From Hymenobacter yonginensis (GTDB lineage: Bacteria; Bacteroidota; Bacteroidia; Cytophagales; Hymenobacteraceae), in the NCBI RefSeq assembly GCF_027625995.1, contig NZ_CP115396.1, positions 1,550,001 to 1,614,000 of the forward strand: a stretch of DNA of 64,000 bases. Reading direction: 5' to 3'. A program made the translations under genes and the position numbers. Position 1 is the first letter of the stretch; the number at the start of each line of letters is the position of its first letter. This document shows positions 35,077 to 45,479 of the stretch, piece by piece. The notes under the pieces were generated by a model. That model saw nothing but the letters and a program-made list of their open reading frames with translations, made no database searches and had not been told where the DNA came from.

Positions 35077-36993
35077 ATGGCTGAAGAACTAGTACCCGCC
35101 GCTACCCCCGACCACGGCTACACCGAGGACAGCATCCGCTCCCTGGACTGGCGGGAGCACATCCGGCTGCGGCCCGGCATGTACATTGGCAAGCTCGGGG
35201 ATGGGTCGGCATACGACGATGGGATTTACGTGCTGGTCAAGGAGGTAATCGACAACTCCATCGATGAGCACGTGATGGGCCACGGCCGCACCATCGAAAT
35301 CAAGATTTCCGACCAGCGCGTGCAGGTACGCGACTATGGCCGGGGCATTCCGCTGGGCAAAGTGGTGGAAGTGGTGAGCAAGATTAACACGGGCGGCAAG
35401 TACGATTCCAAGGTCTTTCAGAAATCTGTGGGCTTAAACGGGGTCGGCACCAAAGCGGTTAACGCGCTGAGCAATTACTTTCTGGTGCAGAGCGTCCGGG
35501 AGGGGCTGATGAAGTCAGCGGAGTTTGCCCAGGGCATCCTCACCAGCGACCCTAAGCCGGTGAAAACCAGCCAGCGCAACGGCACGCTCTTCACGTTCCA
35601 GCCCGACGACTCCATCTTCCGCAACTACCGTTTCATTCCGGAATACCTGGAAAACCAGATCTGGAACTACGTGTACTTGAACGCGGGCCTGACCATCAAT
35701 TTCAACGGCCAGAAGTACTACTCCGAAAACGGCCTGCTGGATCTGCTGGCCCGCAAAATCGACCAGGAAAGCCGCCGCTACGACATCATCCACCTCAAAG
35801 GCGAGGATATCGAGCTGGCCCTGACCCACGGCAACGACTACGGCGAGGAATACTACTCGTTTGTGAACGGGCAGTACACCACGCAGGGCGGCACGCACCT
35901 GGCGGCCTTCCGCGAAGCCGTGGTGAAAACCCTGCGCGAGTTCTACAAGAAGGAGTACGACGCCACCGACATCCGCGGCTCCATCGTGGCCGCCATTTCG
36001 GTGCGCGTGCAGGAGCCGGTGTTCGAGAGCCAGACCAAAACCAAGTTGGGCTCGATGAACATGGGCCCCGACGGCCCCACGGTGCGCGGCTTTATCCTCG
36101 ACTTCGTCAAGGAGCACCTCGACAACTACCTGCACAAGAACCCCGCCGCCGCCGAGGCCCTCAAAAAGCGCATCGAGCAGAACGAGCGGGAGCGCAAGGA
36201 CATGGCCGGGGTGAAGAAGCTAGCCAACCAGCGCGCCAAAAAAGCCAACCTGCACAACCGCAAGCTGCGCGACTGCCGCTTTCACTTCGGCGAAGGCAAG
36301 CAGGACGCCGAAGCCCTGACCACGCTCTTCATCACCGAGGGCGACTCGGCGTCGGGCTCCATCACCAAGAGCCGCAACGTGGAAACCGAGGCCGTGTTCA
36401 GCTTACGCGGCAAGCCTTTGAACTGCTTCGGGCTGAAGAAGAAGATTGTGTACGAAAACGAGGAACTGAACCTGCTGCAGCACGCCCTCAACATCGAGGA
36501 AGGCATTGAGGGGCTGCGCTACAACCGCGTGGTGATTGCCACCGACGCCGACGTGGATGGCATGCACATCCGGCTGCTGCTGCTCACGTTCTTCCTGCAG
36601 TTCTTCCCTGACCTCGTGCGCAACGGCCACGTGTTCATTCTGGAAACGCCGCTGTTTCGGGTGCGCAACAAGAAAACCACTATCTACTGCTACACCGAGC
36701 AGGAAAAGCAGGCCGCCATGCGCCAGCTGGGCCGCAACCCCGAAATCACGCGCTTCAAGGGCCTCGGCGAAATCAGCCCCGACGAGTTCGGCAAGTTCAT
36801 CGGCGACAACATCAAGTTGGAGCCTGTGATTCTGCAGTCCGACCGCTCGATTCAGCAGGTGCTGACCTACTACATGGGCAAGAATACGCCGGCCCGCCAG
36901 GAGTTCATCATCGACAATCTGCGCCTGGAAAAAGACCTGGTGACCAGCGACGTGCTGCCGCTGGCCGAAGTGGCCGAGGAAGACCTGGCGTAA
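35077..36993 (+). CDS. parE: DNA topoisomerase IV subunit B / type IIA topoisomerase ATPase subunit
   Basis: This 638-residue protein has the GHKL ATPase ([20 protein letters not shown], then [36 protein letters not shown]). It is followed by the transducer (SQTKTKLGS) and the TOPRIM domain (TEGDSASGS and DADVDGMHI). The start at 35077 ([10 protein letters not shown]) is set by the family N-terminus. It pairs with the parC gene 110 bp downstream; together they decatenate chromosomes. A GC-rich repeat fragment lies between the two. GyrB and ParE are hard to tell apart by eye, but the partner and the length favour ParE. Confidence 0.94.
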   Translation: MAEELVPAATPDHGYTEDSIRSLDWREHIRLRPGMYIGKLGDGSAYDDGIYVLVKEVIDNSIDEHVMGHGRTIEIKISDQRVQVRDYGRGIPLGKVVEVVSKINTGGKYDSKVFQKSVGLNGVGTKAVNALSNYFLVQSVREGLMKSAEFAQGILTSDPKPVKTSQRNGTLFTFQPDDSIFRNYRFIPEYLENQIWNYVYLNAGLTINFNGQKYYSENGLLDLLARKIDQESRRYDIIHLKGEDIELALTHGNDYGEEYYSFVNGQYTTQGGTHLAAFREAVVKTLREFYKKEYDATDIRGSIVAAISVRVQEPVFESQTKTKLGSMNMGPDGPTVRGFILDFVKEHLDNYLHKNPAAAEALKKRIEQNERERKDMAGVKKLANQRAKKANLHNRKLRDCRFHFGEGKQDAEALTTLFITEGDSASGSITKSRNVETEAVFSLRGKPLNCFGLKKKIVYENEELNLLQHALNIEEGIEGLRYNRVVIATDADVDGMHIRLLLLTFFLQFFPDLVRNGHVFILETPLFRVRNKKTTIYCYTEQEKQAAMRQLGRNPEITRFKGLGEISPDEFGKFIGDNIKLEPVILQSDRSIQQVLTYYMGKNTPARQEFIIDNLRLEKDLVTSDVLPLAEVAEEDLA

Positions 36994-36998
36994 CGCAG

Positions 36999-37032
36999 AA
37001 CGTCGTGCGGAGCGCAGCCGAAGCATGACGCG
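36999..37032. repeat. Solo GC-rich repeat fragment
   Basis: The parE-parC gap contains gtgcggagcgcagccgaag and its flanks. This looks like a half-site of the kind of element at 21449-21617: a purine-pyrimidine gcg-agc word, ending in catgacg. It has no second arm. Repeat membership is an inference from word similarity. Confidence 0.45.
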
Positions 37033-37102
37033 CTAACTAAGTAATTCAACCTTCGGGCGCTTGCCTGAGCCCCGGAGAGAGGTACAAGAGCAATAATTCC
37101 CC

Positions 37103-40066
37103 ATGTCAGAAGAAACCAATCCCCAGACCCCTGATTCCGAAGAGCAGCCCAACCTGTTTGGCGCCGGCGACTCGCTGGAATTTGGGGCCACGCCGGCCGC
37201 GCCGGCCGATGCGGAAACCCCGGCCGACGAGGCCGCGCCGTCCATGGTGAACGAGTCCGGCGAGCTGCTGCTGGCCGAGTCCAGCGCCGACGTGCACGCC
37301 GTGACCGAGCCGGAGCCGATTGCGCCGGCCGAGGAAGCCGAGGAGGAGCCCAAGTTCGCGCCCGGCGAAACTATCCACGACGTGGCCACCGTGAACGGCA
37401 TGTACCAGAACTGGTTTCTGGACTACGCCAGCTACGTGATTCTGGAGCGCGCCGTGCCGGCCATTGAGGATGGCCTCAAGCCCGTGCAGCGCCGCATTCT
37501 GCACGCCATGAAGGAAATGGACGACGGCCGCTTCAACAAAGTGGCCAACGTCATCGGGCAAACCATGCAGTACCACCCCCACGGCGACGCCAGCATCGGC
37601 GACGCCATGGTGAACCTGGGCCAGAAGGACCTGCTGATTGAAACCCAGGGCAACTGGGGCGACATCCGCACCGGCGACGGCGCGGCGGCCCCGCGTTACA
37701 TTGAGGCCCGCCTAAGCAAGTTTGCGCTCGACGTGGTGTTCAACCCCGACATCACGGAGTGGCAGATGAGCTACGACGGCCGCAAGCGCGAGCCCACCAC
37801 GCTGCCCGTGAAGTTTCCTCTGCTGCTGGCGCAGGGCGTGGAAGGCATTGCCGTGGGCTTGAGCACCAAGATCATGCCCCACAACTTCCGCGAGCTGTGC
37901 AAGGCCAGCATCGACGTGCTGAAGGGCCGGGAAATCCAGCTGTTTCCGGACTTCCCGACCGGCGGCCTTTGCGACGTGACCAACTACAACGGCGGCTTGC
38001 GCGGGGCCAAAATCCGCCTGCGCGCCACCATCGAGAAGGCCGACAAGACCATGCTGGTCATTCGCGACATTCCGTACGGCACCACCACCACGGCGCTGAT
38101 GGAAAGCATCGTGAAAGCCTCGGAAGCCAATAAAATCAAGATCCGGAAGGTGGTCGATAACACGGCCGCCGAGGTGGAAATCCAGGTGCACCTGCCCACG
38201 GGCGTGTCGCCGGACCTCACCATGGACGCGCTGTACGCCTTCACCGACTGCGAAATCAGCATTTCGCCCAACACCTGCGTGATTATCGAGGATAAGCCGC
38301 GTTTTGTGGGGGTGGAGGACATGCTCAAGCTCAGCACCCAGAAAACGGTGCGCCTGCTGGAGCGCGAGCTGGAAATCCGGCAGGACGAGCTGCAGGAAAA
38401 GTGGCATTCGGCGTCGCTGGAGAAGATTTTCATCGAAAACCGCATCTACCGCAAAATCGAGGAGTGCGAAACCTGGGAAGATATTCTGCAGACCATTGAT
38501 GCCGGCCTGAAGAAGTTCGTGCGCATTGAAGGGGAGAAGCCCAAGGCCAACGACACCCGTATTGTGCTGCGCCGCGCCATCACCGAGGACGACCTCACGC
38601 GCCTCACCGAAATCCGCATCAAGCGCATCAGCAAGTTCGACGGCTTCAAGGCCGAGGAGTACATCCAGCGCCTGGAAACCGAGCTGGCCGAAGTGGCCGA
38701 CCACCTCGTGAACCTCACGCGCTACGCCATCAACTACTTCGAGGGGCTGCTGAAAAAGTACGGCCAGAATCGGGAGCGGAAAACCCAGCTGCGCACCTTC
38801 GACGTGGTGACGGCCCAGAAAGTGGCCGTGGCCAACCAGAAGCTCTACGTGAACTACACCGACGGCTTCATTGGCTACGGCCTCAAGAAAGACGAGAAAG
38901 CCGTGACCGTGTGCGACTGCTCGGACCTCGACGACATCATCGCCATCCGCCGCGACGGTACGTTTACGGTCACGAAAATCGCCGAGAAGACTTTCGTGGG
39001 CAAGGACATCCTGCACGTGGGCGTCTACAACAAGAACGACGACCGGCTGGTGTACAACATGGTGTACCAGGACGGCGCCTCGGGCATCAGCTTCGCCAAG
39101 CGCTTCCTCGTCACGGGCATCACCCGCGACAAGGTGTACGACCTGACCAAGGGCACCAAGGGCACGAAAACGCTCTACCTGACGGCCAACCCCAACTCCG
39201 AGTCGGAAATTGTGGGCATACAGCTGTCCGACAAGGCGCCGGCCCGCGTGAAGCAATTCGACTTCGACTTTGCCGAGCTGGCCATCAAAGGCAAGGGCTC
39301 GATGGGCAACATCGTCACCAAGCAGCCCATCAAGAAAATAGTCCAGAAAAGCCTCGGCGACTCCACGCTCGGCGGCCGGGAAGTGTTCTTCGATTCGGTG
39401 GTGGGCCGCCTCAACACGGCCGGCCACGGCCGCTACCTAGGCACCTTCGACACCGACAACACCATTCTGGTGGTGTTCAAGGATGGCTCCTACGAGCTGA
39501 CCGCGCCCGACCCGGCCATTCACTTTGACGTGCCCAACATTGTGCTGCTGCGCAAGCTGGAGCCCGATACCGTGCTCAGCACGGTGTACATGGAGGGTGA
39601 AACCAAGGTGCACTACGTGAAGCGGTTCAAGATTGAAACCAGCACGGTGGCCAAGCGCTTCACGTTTATTTCCGAAACCAAAGGCTCCAAGATGCTGGCC
39701 GTAACGGCCAACCCCGAGCCGCAGGTGGAAGTGAAGCTGCAGCGCGACAAGAAGGCCGACAAGGAAACCGAGAAGATCAGCCTGCACGAGTTCATCGACG
39801 TGAAAGGCTGGAAGGCTATGGGCAACAAGCTCAACTACTTCAAAATCCACGGCCTCACACTGCTCACCGACGAAGGCCCCGAGCCCGAACGCCGCGAGGT
39901 GAAGCGCAAAGCCGGCCCCGCCACGCTGCCCCGGCCGGCGGCCAGCCCCGCCCCGCCGGAAACGCCGCTGCCTGAGCCCACCGGCGACGTGGATATTTCG
40001 GAAGCCGACATTGCGCAGGCCCAGGCCATTCTCAAAACGCCCAAGTCGCAGCTCAAGCTGTTTTAA
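37103..40066 (+). CDS. parC: DNA topoisomerase IV subunit A
   Basis: A 987-residue DNA-breakage subunit, long for ParC. The first 95 residues are an acidic, low-complexity extension rich in Glu, Ala and Pro. The winged-helix core follows, with the active-site Tyr in AAPRYIEARLS, ILHAMKEMDDGRFNK, and HPHGDASIGDAMVN. The C-terminal domain has the usual six-blade-like repeats (TKGTKGTKTLYLT, GKGSMGNIVTK). It ends in an Ala/Pro-rich tail and SQLKLF. The gene follows parE and shares its role in decatenation. Confidence 0.94.
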   Translation: MSEETNPQTPDSEEQPNLFGAGDSLEFGATPAAPADAETPADEAAPSMVNESGELLLAESSADVHAVTEPEPIAPAEEAEEEPKFAPGETIHDVATVNGMYQNWFLDYASYVILERAVPAIEDGLKPVQRRILHAMKEMDDGRFNKVANVIGQTMQYHPHGDASIGDAMVNLGQKDLLIETQGNWGDIRTGDGAAAPRYIEARLSKFALDVVFNPDITEWQMSYDGRKREPTTLPVKFPLLLAQGVEGIAVGLSTKIMPHNFRELCKASIDVLKGREIQLFPDFPTGGLCDVTNYNGGLRGAKIRLRATIEKADKTMLVIRDIPYGTTTTALMESIVKASEANKIKIRKVVDNTAAEVEIQVHLPTGVSPDLTMDALYAFTDCEISISPNTCVIIEDKPRFVGVEDMLKLSTQKTVRLLERELEIRQDELQEKWHSASLEKIFIENRIYRKIEECETWEDILQTIDAGLKKFVRIEGEKPKANDTRIVLRRAITEDDLTRLTEIRIKRISKFDGFKAEEYIQRLETELAEVADHLVNLTRYAINYFEGLLKKYGQNRERKTQLRTFDVVTAQKVAVANQKLYVNYTDGFIGYGLKKDEKAVTVCDCSDLDDIIAIRRDGTFTVTKIAEKTFVGKDILHVGVYNKNDDRLVYNMVYQDGASGISFAKRFLVTGITRDKVYDLTKGTKGTKTLYLTANPNSESEIVGIQLSDKAPARVKQFDFDFAELAIKGKGSMGNIVTKQPIKKIVQKSLGDSTLGGREVFFDSVVGRLNTAGHGRYLGTFDTDNTILVVFKDGSYELTAPDPAIHFDVPNIVLLRKLEPDTVLSTVYMEGETKVHYVKRFKIETSTVAKRFTFISETKGSKMLAVTANPEPQVEVKLQRDKKADKETEKISLHEFIDVKGWKAMGNKLNYFKIHGLTLLTDEGPEPERREVKRKAGPATLPRPAASPAPPETPLPEPTGDVDISEADIAQAQAILKTPKSQLKLF

Positions 40067-40140
40067 GCGTTGGAGTAGCAGCAATCCGCGGTTCGCTAAC
40101 TGATATCGGCCATAACTCCGGGCCTGCTGCCTGTCTTCTT

Positions 40141-40173
40141 AAAAGCCTCACCAGCCCGGCTGGTGAGGCTTTT
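40141..40173 (+). terminator. Rho-independent terminator after parC
   Basis: A 16-bp stem (40141-40156 with 40158-40173) flanked by A and T tracts. Confidence 0.87.
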
Positions 40174-40284
40174 CTGCGTTTATGGCCGGCGGTTGGGCCA
40201 AGAATGGCCGCCGGGGCGGGCGGGTATTTGGAGCTTTGCCCTGAAAACTCCCAGCTTTACAGTTCGGATTGTAGCTGCTTAGGA

Positions 40285-41157
40285 ATGGGAATGCCGATTG
40301 GCCGGATGATTTTGCTGGTGAGTGTGCTGCTGGGGCTGCAGCTGGCGCCCGCGGCAGCGCAGTTCCGCAAGCCCAAACCCAAGCCGATGGTGGCTCCCCA
40401 AACCCCGCCGCCCGCCGAGGTGGTGCGGCTGCTGGCAGAAGCCCAGGCGCTGCAGGCGCAATACAAGGAGTCAGAGGCGCTGGGCAAGTACGAGCAGGTG
40501 CTGGCCCTGGCGCCTGCCACCTACGAGGCCCTGTGGCAGGCCGCCGTGCTCAGCGTCCGGATTGGGGCGCGCTACACCGACGAAACCCGCAAAACCGCCT
40601 ACTTCTCCACGGCCCGCCTCTACGCCAACCGCGCCCTGGTGGTGCGGCCCGATGGCGCCGAAAGCAACTACGCCGAGGCCCTGGCCCTGGCCAACCAGGC
40701 TACGCTGCTCACGGCCCGCAGCCGGCTGCTGTCGTACAAGGTGATGAAGCCGCACGTGTTTCTGGCCGTGCAGCAGCGGCCCGACTTCGCGCCGGCCTGG
40801 CAGCTGCTGGGCCGCTGGCACTACCGCGTCGACCACTACAATGTCCTGGAGCGAATCTTCAGCCGGGTATTTCTGGGCGGTATGCCCACGGGCGCCAGCA
40901 CCGGCGCGGCGCTGGAAGCCCTGACCAACGCCCACACCCTCGACCCGCAGCAGATTCAGTACGCCTACGACCTGGCCCGCGTGCACCTCAACCGCGGCCA
41001 CCACCGGCAGGCCGTGGCCGCCCTGCAGGATGCCGTGGCCCTGACGCCCGTAACGGCCGAGGAGCTGGAAGTAAGCCGCCGCTCCCGCAATCTGCTCACC
41101 CAGCTCAACCGGCGGCTGGTGAAGCAGGTGCAGCGCCATATCCGGGCGGTAGAGTAG
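40285..41157 (+). CDS. Secreted TPR-like protein
   Basis: A 290-residue protein (ATG at 40285; an alternative ATG is at 40291). A signal peptide (RMILLVSVLLGLQLAPAAAQ) is followed by a proline-rich linker and helical repeats: EALGKYEQVLALAPATYEALWQAAV, then DGAESNYAEALALANQ. Later come ARVHLNRGHHRQAVAALQDAVAL and a basic end. The pattern fits a small TPR array of the kind used in protein-protein contacts in the periplasm. It is upstream of another TPR gene at 41209. Confidence 0.72.
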   Translation: MGMPIGRMILLVSVLLGLQLAPAAAQFRKPKPKPMVAPQTPPPAEVVRLLAEAQALQAQYKESEALGKYEQVLALAPATYEALWQAAVLSVRIGARYTDETRKTAYFSTARLYANRALVVRPDGAESNYAEALALANQATLLTARSRLLSYKVMKPHVFLAVQQRPDFAPAWQLLGRWHYRVDHYNVLERIFSRVFLGGMPTGASTGAALEALTNAHTLDPQQIQYAYDLARVHLNRGHHRQAVAALQDAVALTPVTAEELEVSRRSRNLLTQLNRRLVKQVQRHIRAVE

Positions 41158-41194
41158 GGGCAGGGACCCTGGCTGGCTGCCGGGGCCGGCTGCG

Positions 41195-41202
41195 TATCTT
41201 TG
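41195..41202 (+). promoter_or_regulatory. -7 promoter box TATCTTTG just before the start codon
   Basis: The box matches TAnnTTTG and ends 7 bp before the ATG at 41209, which would give a nearly leaderless mRNA. Confidence 0.5.
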
Positions 41203-41208
41203 CTGCTG

Positions 41209-42360
41209 ATGCCTGCTTTTTCTTCTGCCTTTGCCTTTCTTGCGCGGGCCGCCCGGCCGCTGCTGCCGCTGGCAGCGCTGCTGGCCACGGCCTGCGGCAC
41301 CCCCGAGCCCGACCAGCCCGAAACCATGGTGAACCTGGCCACGGTGCAGAGCGGCCCCCGCATCCAAGCCGAAGAGCTGGAGGGCGCCATTGCCCGCCAG
41401 CCCCGCAATGCCTCGCTCTACGCCCGCCGCGCCGCTTTCCGGCTCGATGCCGGCCAGCTGGAGCCCGCCCTGCGCGACGTCAACGAAGCTCTGAACCTTG
41501 ACGACACCAAAGGCGAGTTCTACTTCATCAGGGCCCGCGCCCTGCGGCTGCAGGGCAAGCTGCAAAGCGCCCTGGCCGCGGCCGACGTGGCCTCGCGCCG
41601 CGGCTACGCCTCTGCCGAGCTGAACCTGCTGGTAGGCGAAACCCACCTGGCCGCCCGCGAGTACCAGACCGCCATCGACTACCTGGACCGCGCCCTGCAG
41701 CAGGAACCCGACCACACGGCAGCCCTTTTCTACAAGGGCATGGCCTACGTGGGCCTGCAGGACACCACCCAGGCCCTAGACTACCTGCGCGCCAGCCTGG
41801 CCCGCGACCCACGCCAGCCCGAAACCCTGCACCAGCTGGCGTTTCTGTCGAATGCCTACCGCCAGCCGGCCAATGCCGCCGTGTATGCGGCCCGCGGCCT
41901 GAAAGTGGCCCCCACCTTTGGCCCGCTCTGGTACGACTACGGCCGGCAGTTTGAGCTGCAGAACCAGCCCGACAGCGCCGTGCGCATCTACACCCGCGCC
42001 GTGCAGCTCGATACCACCTTCTACCGCGCCGACTACCGGCTGGGCCTAGCTTCTTACAAGGCCCGCCGCTACGCCGAGGTGGTGCCGCACCTGCAGCGGG
42101 CGCTGCGCCGCTCGCCGCGCCTGGCCGGGGCTCGGCAGATGCTGGCCGAGAGCTTCGAAAGCCTGGGCCGCTATCCTGAAGCCGCCGCGCAGTACCGCCT
42201 GCTGGTGCAGGAAAACCCCGGCAACCGCCACTGGACCTACAAGGCCTGGAAAGTGGGCAACCGGGCCCGCGGCATCATCGTCAACGAAACGCCGGTCAGC
42301 CGGCCGGCCGTGGAGGCCGTGGAGCCCATCAGCACCCAGCGGCCGCTGTCGGGGTTTTAG
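41209..42360 (+). CDS. TPR lipoprotein
   Basis: A 383-residue protein from the ATG at 41209 (MPAFSSAFAFLARAARP). The lipobox Cys is in LLATACGT. The mature part holds several TPR-like helix pairs: QPRNASLYARRAAFRLDAGQLEPAL, KLQSALAAADVASRRGY, EYQTAIDYLDRALQQEPDHTAALF, and QDTTQALDYLRASLARDPRQPET. The family is anchored to an envelope membrane and probably binds other proteins. It may be made from its own near-leaderless mRNA. Confidence 0.78.
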   Translation: MPAFSSAFAFLARAARPLLPLAALLATACGTPEPDQPETMVNLATVQSGPRIQAEELEGAIARQPRNASLYARRAAFRLDAGQLEPALRDVNEALNLDDTKGEFYFIRARALRLQGKLQSALAAADVASRRGYASAELNLLVGETHLAAREYQTAIDYLDRALQQEPDHTAALFYKGMAYVGLQDTTQALDYLRASLARDPRQPETLHQLAFLSNAYRQPANAAVYAARGLKVAPTFGPLWYDYGRQFELQNQPDSAVRIYTRAVQLDTTFYRADYRLGLASYKARRYAEVVPHLQRALRRSPRLAGARQMLAESFESLGRYPEAAAQYRLLVQENPGNRHWTYKAWKVGNRARGIIVNETPVSRPAVEAVEPISTQRPLSGF

Positions 42361-42470
42361 GCGGATAAAGGGCTAAGTAAGGAGGCAAATTAGCGGGTTG
42401 ATTGAGCCATTCAGGGCGGTCAGCCTACCTGATCGGGCCTCTTTTCTGTTTTTCGATTTCCCCATTTCCG

Positions 42471-42478
42471 TACCTTGC
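42471..42478 (+). promoter_or_regulatory. Putative promoter of thrS
   Basis: TACCTTGC is one mismatch from the TAnnTTTG box and lies about 45 bp before the thrS ATG. Confidence 0.35.
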
Positions 42479-42522
42479 GGGCTCACGGCTGCTTGTATAG
42501 CCACAATCCCCCTTCTTTTTTT

Positions 42523-44469
42523 ATGCTCAACATCACCCTCCCCGACGGCTCGGTGCGCCAGTTTGTAGATGGCGCCACGGGCTACGACGTTGCCGCCGGC
42601 ATCAGCGAAGGCCTCGCCCGCAATGCCCTCGGCGTGCGCGTCAACGGCGAAGTGCGCGACCTGCACCGCCCCATTGAACAGGATGCGCAGGTTGCCATCC
42701 TGACCTGGAATGATCCCGAAGGCAAAGCCTCGTTCTGGCACTCTTCGGCTCACCTCATGGCCGAAGCCCTGGAGGCGCTGTATCCCGGCGTGAAGCTGGG
42801 CATCGGCCCCAGCATCGAAAACGGCTTCTACTACGACATCGACCTCGGCGAAGGCCGCACGATTTCCACCGACGACCTGCCGGAAGTCGAGAAGAAAATG
42901 CTGGAGCTGGCCAAGAAGAAAAGCCAGTTTGAGCGCAAGGAAGTAAGCAAGGCCGACGCCATTGCCTACTTCACCGAAAAACAGGACCCCTACAAGCTGG
43001 ATCTGCTGGAGCGCCTGGAAGACGGTTCCATCACCTTCTATACGCAAGGCGACTTCACCGACCTCTGCCGCGGCCCGCACATCCCCGATACGTCGCCCAT
43101 TAAGGCCGTGAAGCTGCTCAACGTGGCCGGAGCCTACTGGCGCGGCGACGAGAAGAACAAGCAGCTCACCCGTATCTACGGCATCACCTTCCCCAAAGCC
43201 AAGGAGCTCACCGAGTACCTGGAGCGCCTGGAGGAAGCCAAGCGCCGCGACCATCGCAAGCTGGGCAAGGAGCTGGAGCTGTTCACGTTTTCGGAGAAAG
43301 TAGGAGCGGGGCTGCCCCTGTGGCTGCCCAAAGGCACGGCTCTGCGCGAGAAGCTGGAGCAGTTTCTGCGCCGCGCTCAGCTCAAAGCCGGCTACCAGCC
43401 CGTCGTGACGCCCCACATCGGCTCCAAGGAGCTCTACGTGACCAGCGGCCACTACGAGAAGTACGGCGCCGACTCGTTCCAGCCCATCAAGACGCCCAAC
43501 CCCGGCGAGGAGTTCTTCCTCAAGCCGATGAACTGCCCTCACCACTGCGAAATCTACAAGAGCAAGCCCCGCTCGTACCGCGACCTGCCGGTGCGTCTGG
43601 CCGAGTTCGGCACGGTGTATCGCTACGAGCAGAGCGGCGAGCTGCACGGCCTGACCCGTGTGCGCGGCTTCACCCAGGATGACGCCCACATCTTCTGCCG
43701 CCCCGACCAGGTGAAGGAGGAGTTCCTGAAGGTGATTGACATCGTACTCTACGTGCTCAAAGCCCTCGATTTCCCCGATTTCACGGCTCAGATTTCACTG
43801 CGCGACCCCGAAAACAAGACCAAGTACATCGGCTCCGATGAAAACTGGGCCCGCGCGGAGCAGGCCATCATTGAAGCCGCGGCCGAGAAAGGCCTGAGCA
43901 CCGTGACGGAGCTGGGCGAGGCGGCCTTCTACGGCCCCAAGCTCGATTTCATGGTGCGCGACGCCATCGGCCGTAAATGGCAGCTGGGCACTATTCAGGT
44001 AGATTACAACCTGCCCGAGCGGTTCGAGCTGGAGTACGTAGCCCCCGACAACTCGCGTCAGCGCCCCGTCATGATTCACCGGGCCCCGTTTGGCTCGCTG
44101 GAGCGTTTCGTGGCCGTGCTGATTGAGCACTGCGGCGGCAACTTCCCGCTCTGGCTCTCGCCCGAGCAGTTTGCCGTGCTACCTATATCGGAGAAATACC
44201 ACGACTACGCCCAGCAGGTGTACGACCAGCTTACGCAGGCCGAGCTGCGCGGCACCGTAGACCACCGCGACGAGAAAATCGGCCGCAAGATCCGCGACGC
44301 GGAGGTGTCGAAAGTGCCTTACATGCTCATCGTGGGCGAGAAGGAGCAGGCCGAAGGCATCGTCTCCATCCGCCGCCACGGCCAAGGCGACGTGGGCGCC
44401 ATGCCCATTGCGGCCTTCATTGCCGACTTTCAGCAGCAGGTCCAGGACATGATGGACGGCAAAAAATAG
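42523..44469 (+). CDS. thrS: Threonine-tRNA ligase
   Basis: ThrRS charges tRNA-Thr. The start at 42523 ([13 protein letters not shown]) begins the TGS domain at the right place. It is followed by the editing domain ([16 protein letters not shown], containing the HxxxH zinc motif), the class II catalytic core with the TGxHYEKYG-like turn and [11 protein letters not shown] (zinc Cys and His), and the anticodon-binding domain. 648 residues is normal. It leads the translation cluster thrS-infC-rpmI-rplT. Confidence 0.97.
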   Translation: MLNITLPDGSVRQFVDGATGYDVAAGISEGLARNALGVRVNGEVRDLHRPIEQDAQVAILTWNDPEGKASFWHSSAHLMAEALEALYPGVKLGIGPSIENGFYYDIDLGEGRTISTDDLPEVEKKMLELAKKKSQFERKEVSKADAIAYFTEKQDPYKLDLLERLEDGSITFYTQGDFTDLCRGPHIPDTSPIKAVKLLNVAGAYWRGDEKNKQLTRIYGITFPKAKELTEYLERLEEAKRRDHRKLGKELELFTFSEKVGAGLPLWLPKGTALREKLEQFLRRAQLKAGYQPVVTPHIGSKELYVTSGHYEKYGADSFQPIKTPNPGEEFFLKPMNCPHHCEIYKSKPRSYRDLPVRLAEFGTVYRYEQSGELHGLTRVRGFTQDDAHIFCRPDQVKEEFLKVIDIVLYVLKALDFPDFTAQISLRDPENKTKYIGSDENWARAEQAIIEAAAEKGLSTVTELGEAAFYGPKLDFMVRDAIGRKWQLGTIQVDYNLPERFELEYVAPDNSRQRPVMIHRAPFGSLERFVAVLIEHCGGNFPLWLSPEQFAVLPISEKYHDYAQQVYDQLTQAELRGTVDHRDEKIGRKIRDAEVSKVPYMLIVGEKEQAEGIVSIRRHGQGDVGAMPIAAFIADFQQQVQDMMDGKK

Positions 44470-44496
44470 CGCAGTTCCACTTTTCTGCCCCGAGCA

Positions 44497-44535
44497 AACA
44501 GGCCGCTGGTGCAGCACGCATCAGCGGCCTGTTTG
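44497..44535 (+). terminator. Hairpin in the thrS-infC gap
   Basis: Arms 44497-44509 and 44523-44535 pair over 13 bases. No T-run follows, so it may be an attenuator, a processing site, or a weak terminator between thrS and infC. Confidence 0.5.
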
Positions 44536-44720
44536 CTGCCGGCACCACCCGCAATTCAGCCGTTTCGGCGGCGCGTAGGACCGAGAAAGGCAGCCTTTTC
44601 CGGCAATTTTATATAGTCTTTCTTGAGCGTTCAGAAAAAATGCCGGATATTCGCACGCTGATTGAACCCATCAGGCACCCCTGGTGTCTTGTCAATCCTA
44701 GCTAAAACCGACGTTCACCT

Positions 44721-44738
44721 AAAGGAGAAACAGCCATA
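44721..44738 (+). promoter_or_regulatory. infC ribosome-binding site and ATA start
   Basis: A strong Shine-Dalgarno aaaggag at 44721-44727 is placed correctly for an ATA start codon at 44736-44738. SD sequences are rare in this genome. A strong one here fits with a weak start codon. Confidence 0.75.
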
Positions 44739-45389
44739 GCAACCCCCAACCGCCGTTATATTCCTCGCGCCCAGGTCGAGGAGCCGTTCAAAATCAATCA
44801 AAAGATTACGGCCCGCGAAGTCCGTCTTGTTGGCGACAACATCGAACAAGGTATCTATCCAATTGAGCAGGCCCGGCGCTTTGCTCAGGAGCAGAACCTC
44901 GACCTCGTGGAAATTTCGCCCACGGCTGTACCGCCCGTGTGCCGTGTTATCGACTACTCGAAATTCAAGTACGAGCAGAAGAAAAAGACCCGCGAGCTGA
45001 AGGCCAAGCAAACCAAGGTTGTCATCAAGGAAATCCGTTTCGGACCCAACACCGACGACCACGACTTTGCTTTCAAGCTCAAGCACGCGCAGGAATTCCT
45101 GCGCGAAGGGGCCAAGATCAAGGCGTATGTGCATTTCGTAGGCCGGAGCATCGTGTTCAAGGAGCGGGGTGAAATCCTGCTGCTCAAGTTCGCTCAGGCC
45201 CTCGAAGACCTTGGCAAAGTAGAGCAACTGCCCAAGCTGGAAGGCAAGCGCATGTTCCTGTACCTGGCGCCCAAGGCCATCGTGCCTGCCAAGCCCGCCA
45301 GCAAGCCCGCTGCCCCGAAAGAAGGTGGCAAGGAAGCTCCGAAAGAAGCCAAGCCTGCTGCCGCCCCGGCTGAAAAGCCCGCTGAATAG
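44736..45389 (+). CDS. infC: Translation initiation factor IF-3, ATA start
   Basis: The frame encodes IF-3 of 217 residues if read from an ATA at 44736; the reading reveals [17 protein letters not shown] after it. The first ATG in the frame is further in, at 44907, which would cut off the N-terminal domain ([17 protein letters not shown]). The N-domain, linker with [16 protein letters not shown], and C-domain ([19 protein letters not shown]) are all present. The tail is Lys/Ala/Pro-rich (about 180-217). Non-AUG starts of infC are known (AUU in E. coli) and allow IF-3 to limit its own synthesis. Confidence 0.93.
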   Translation: MATPNRRYIPRAQVEEPFKINQKITAREVRLVGDNIEQGIYPIEQARRFAQEQNLDLVEISPTAVPPVCRVIDYSKFKYEQKKKTRELKAKQTKVVIKEIRFGPNTDDHDFAFKLKHAQEFLREGAKIKAYVHFVGRSIVFKERGEILLLKFAQALEDLGKVEQLPKLEGKRMFLYLAPKAIVPAKPASKPAAPKEGGKEAPKEAKPAAAPAEKPAE

Positions 45390-45479
45390 CTTTTGCGGGG
45401 CTTCGGCCCCATTGTACGCTGGCGCACCGGCCCTAGGCAGCCGACCGCCGCAGTTTTTCACCCTTTTTTCATCACCACA

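Noticed and set aside
37712-39427. A 571-codon open frame antisense to parC
   Set aside because: It is the mirror of a GC-rich gene's third-position bias; the sense strand is a clear ParC, and the antisense protein has low-complexity His/Val/Leu text.
42373-43689. A 438-codon open frame antisense to thrS
   Set aside because: It is a shadow of the ThrRS coding frame; no motif or start signal was found.
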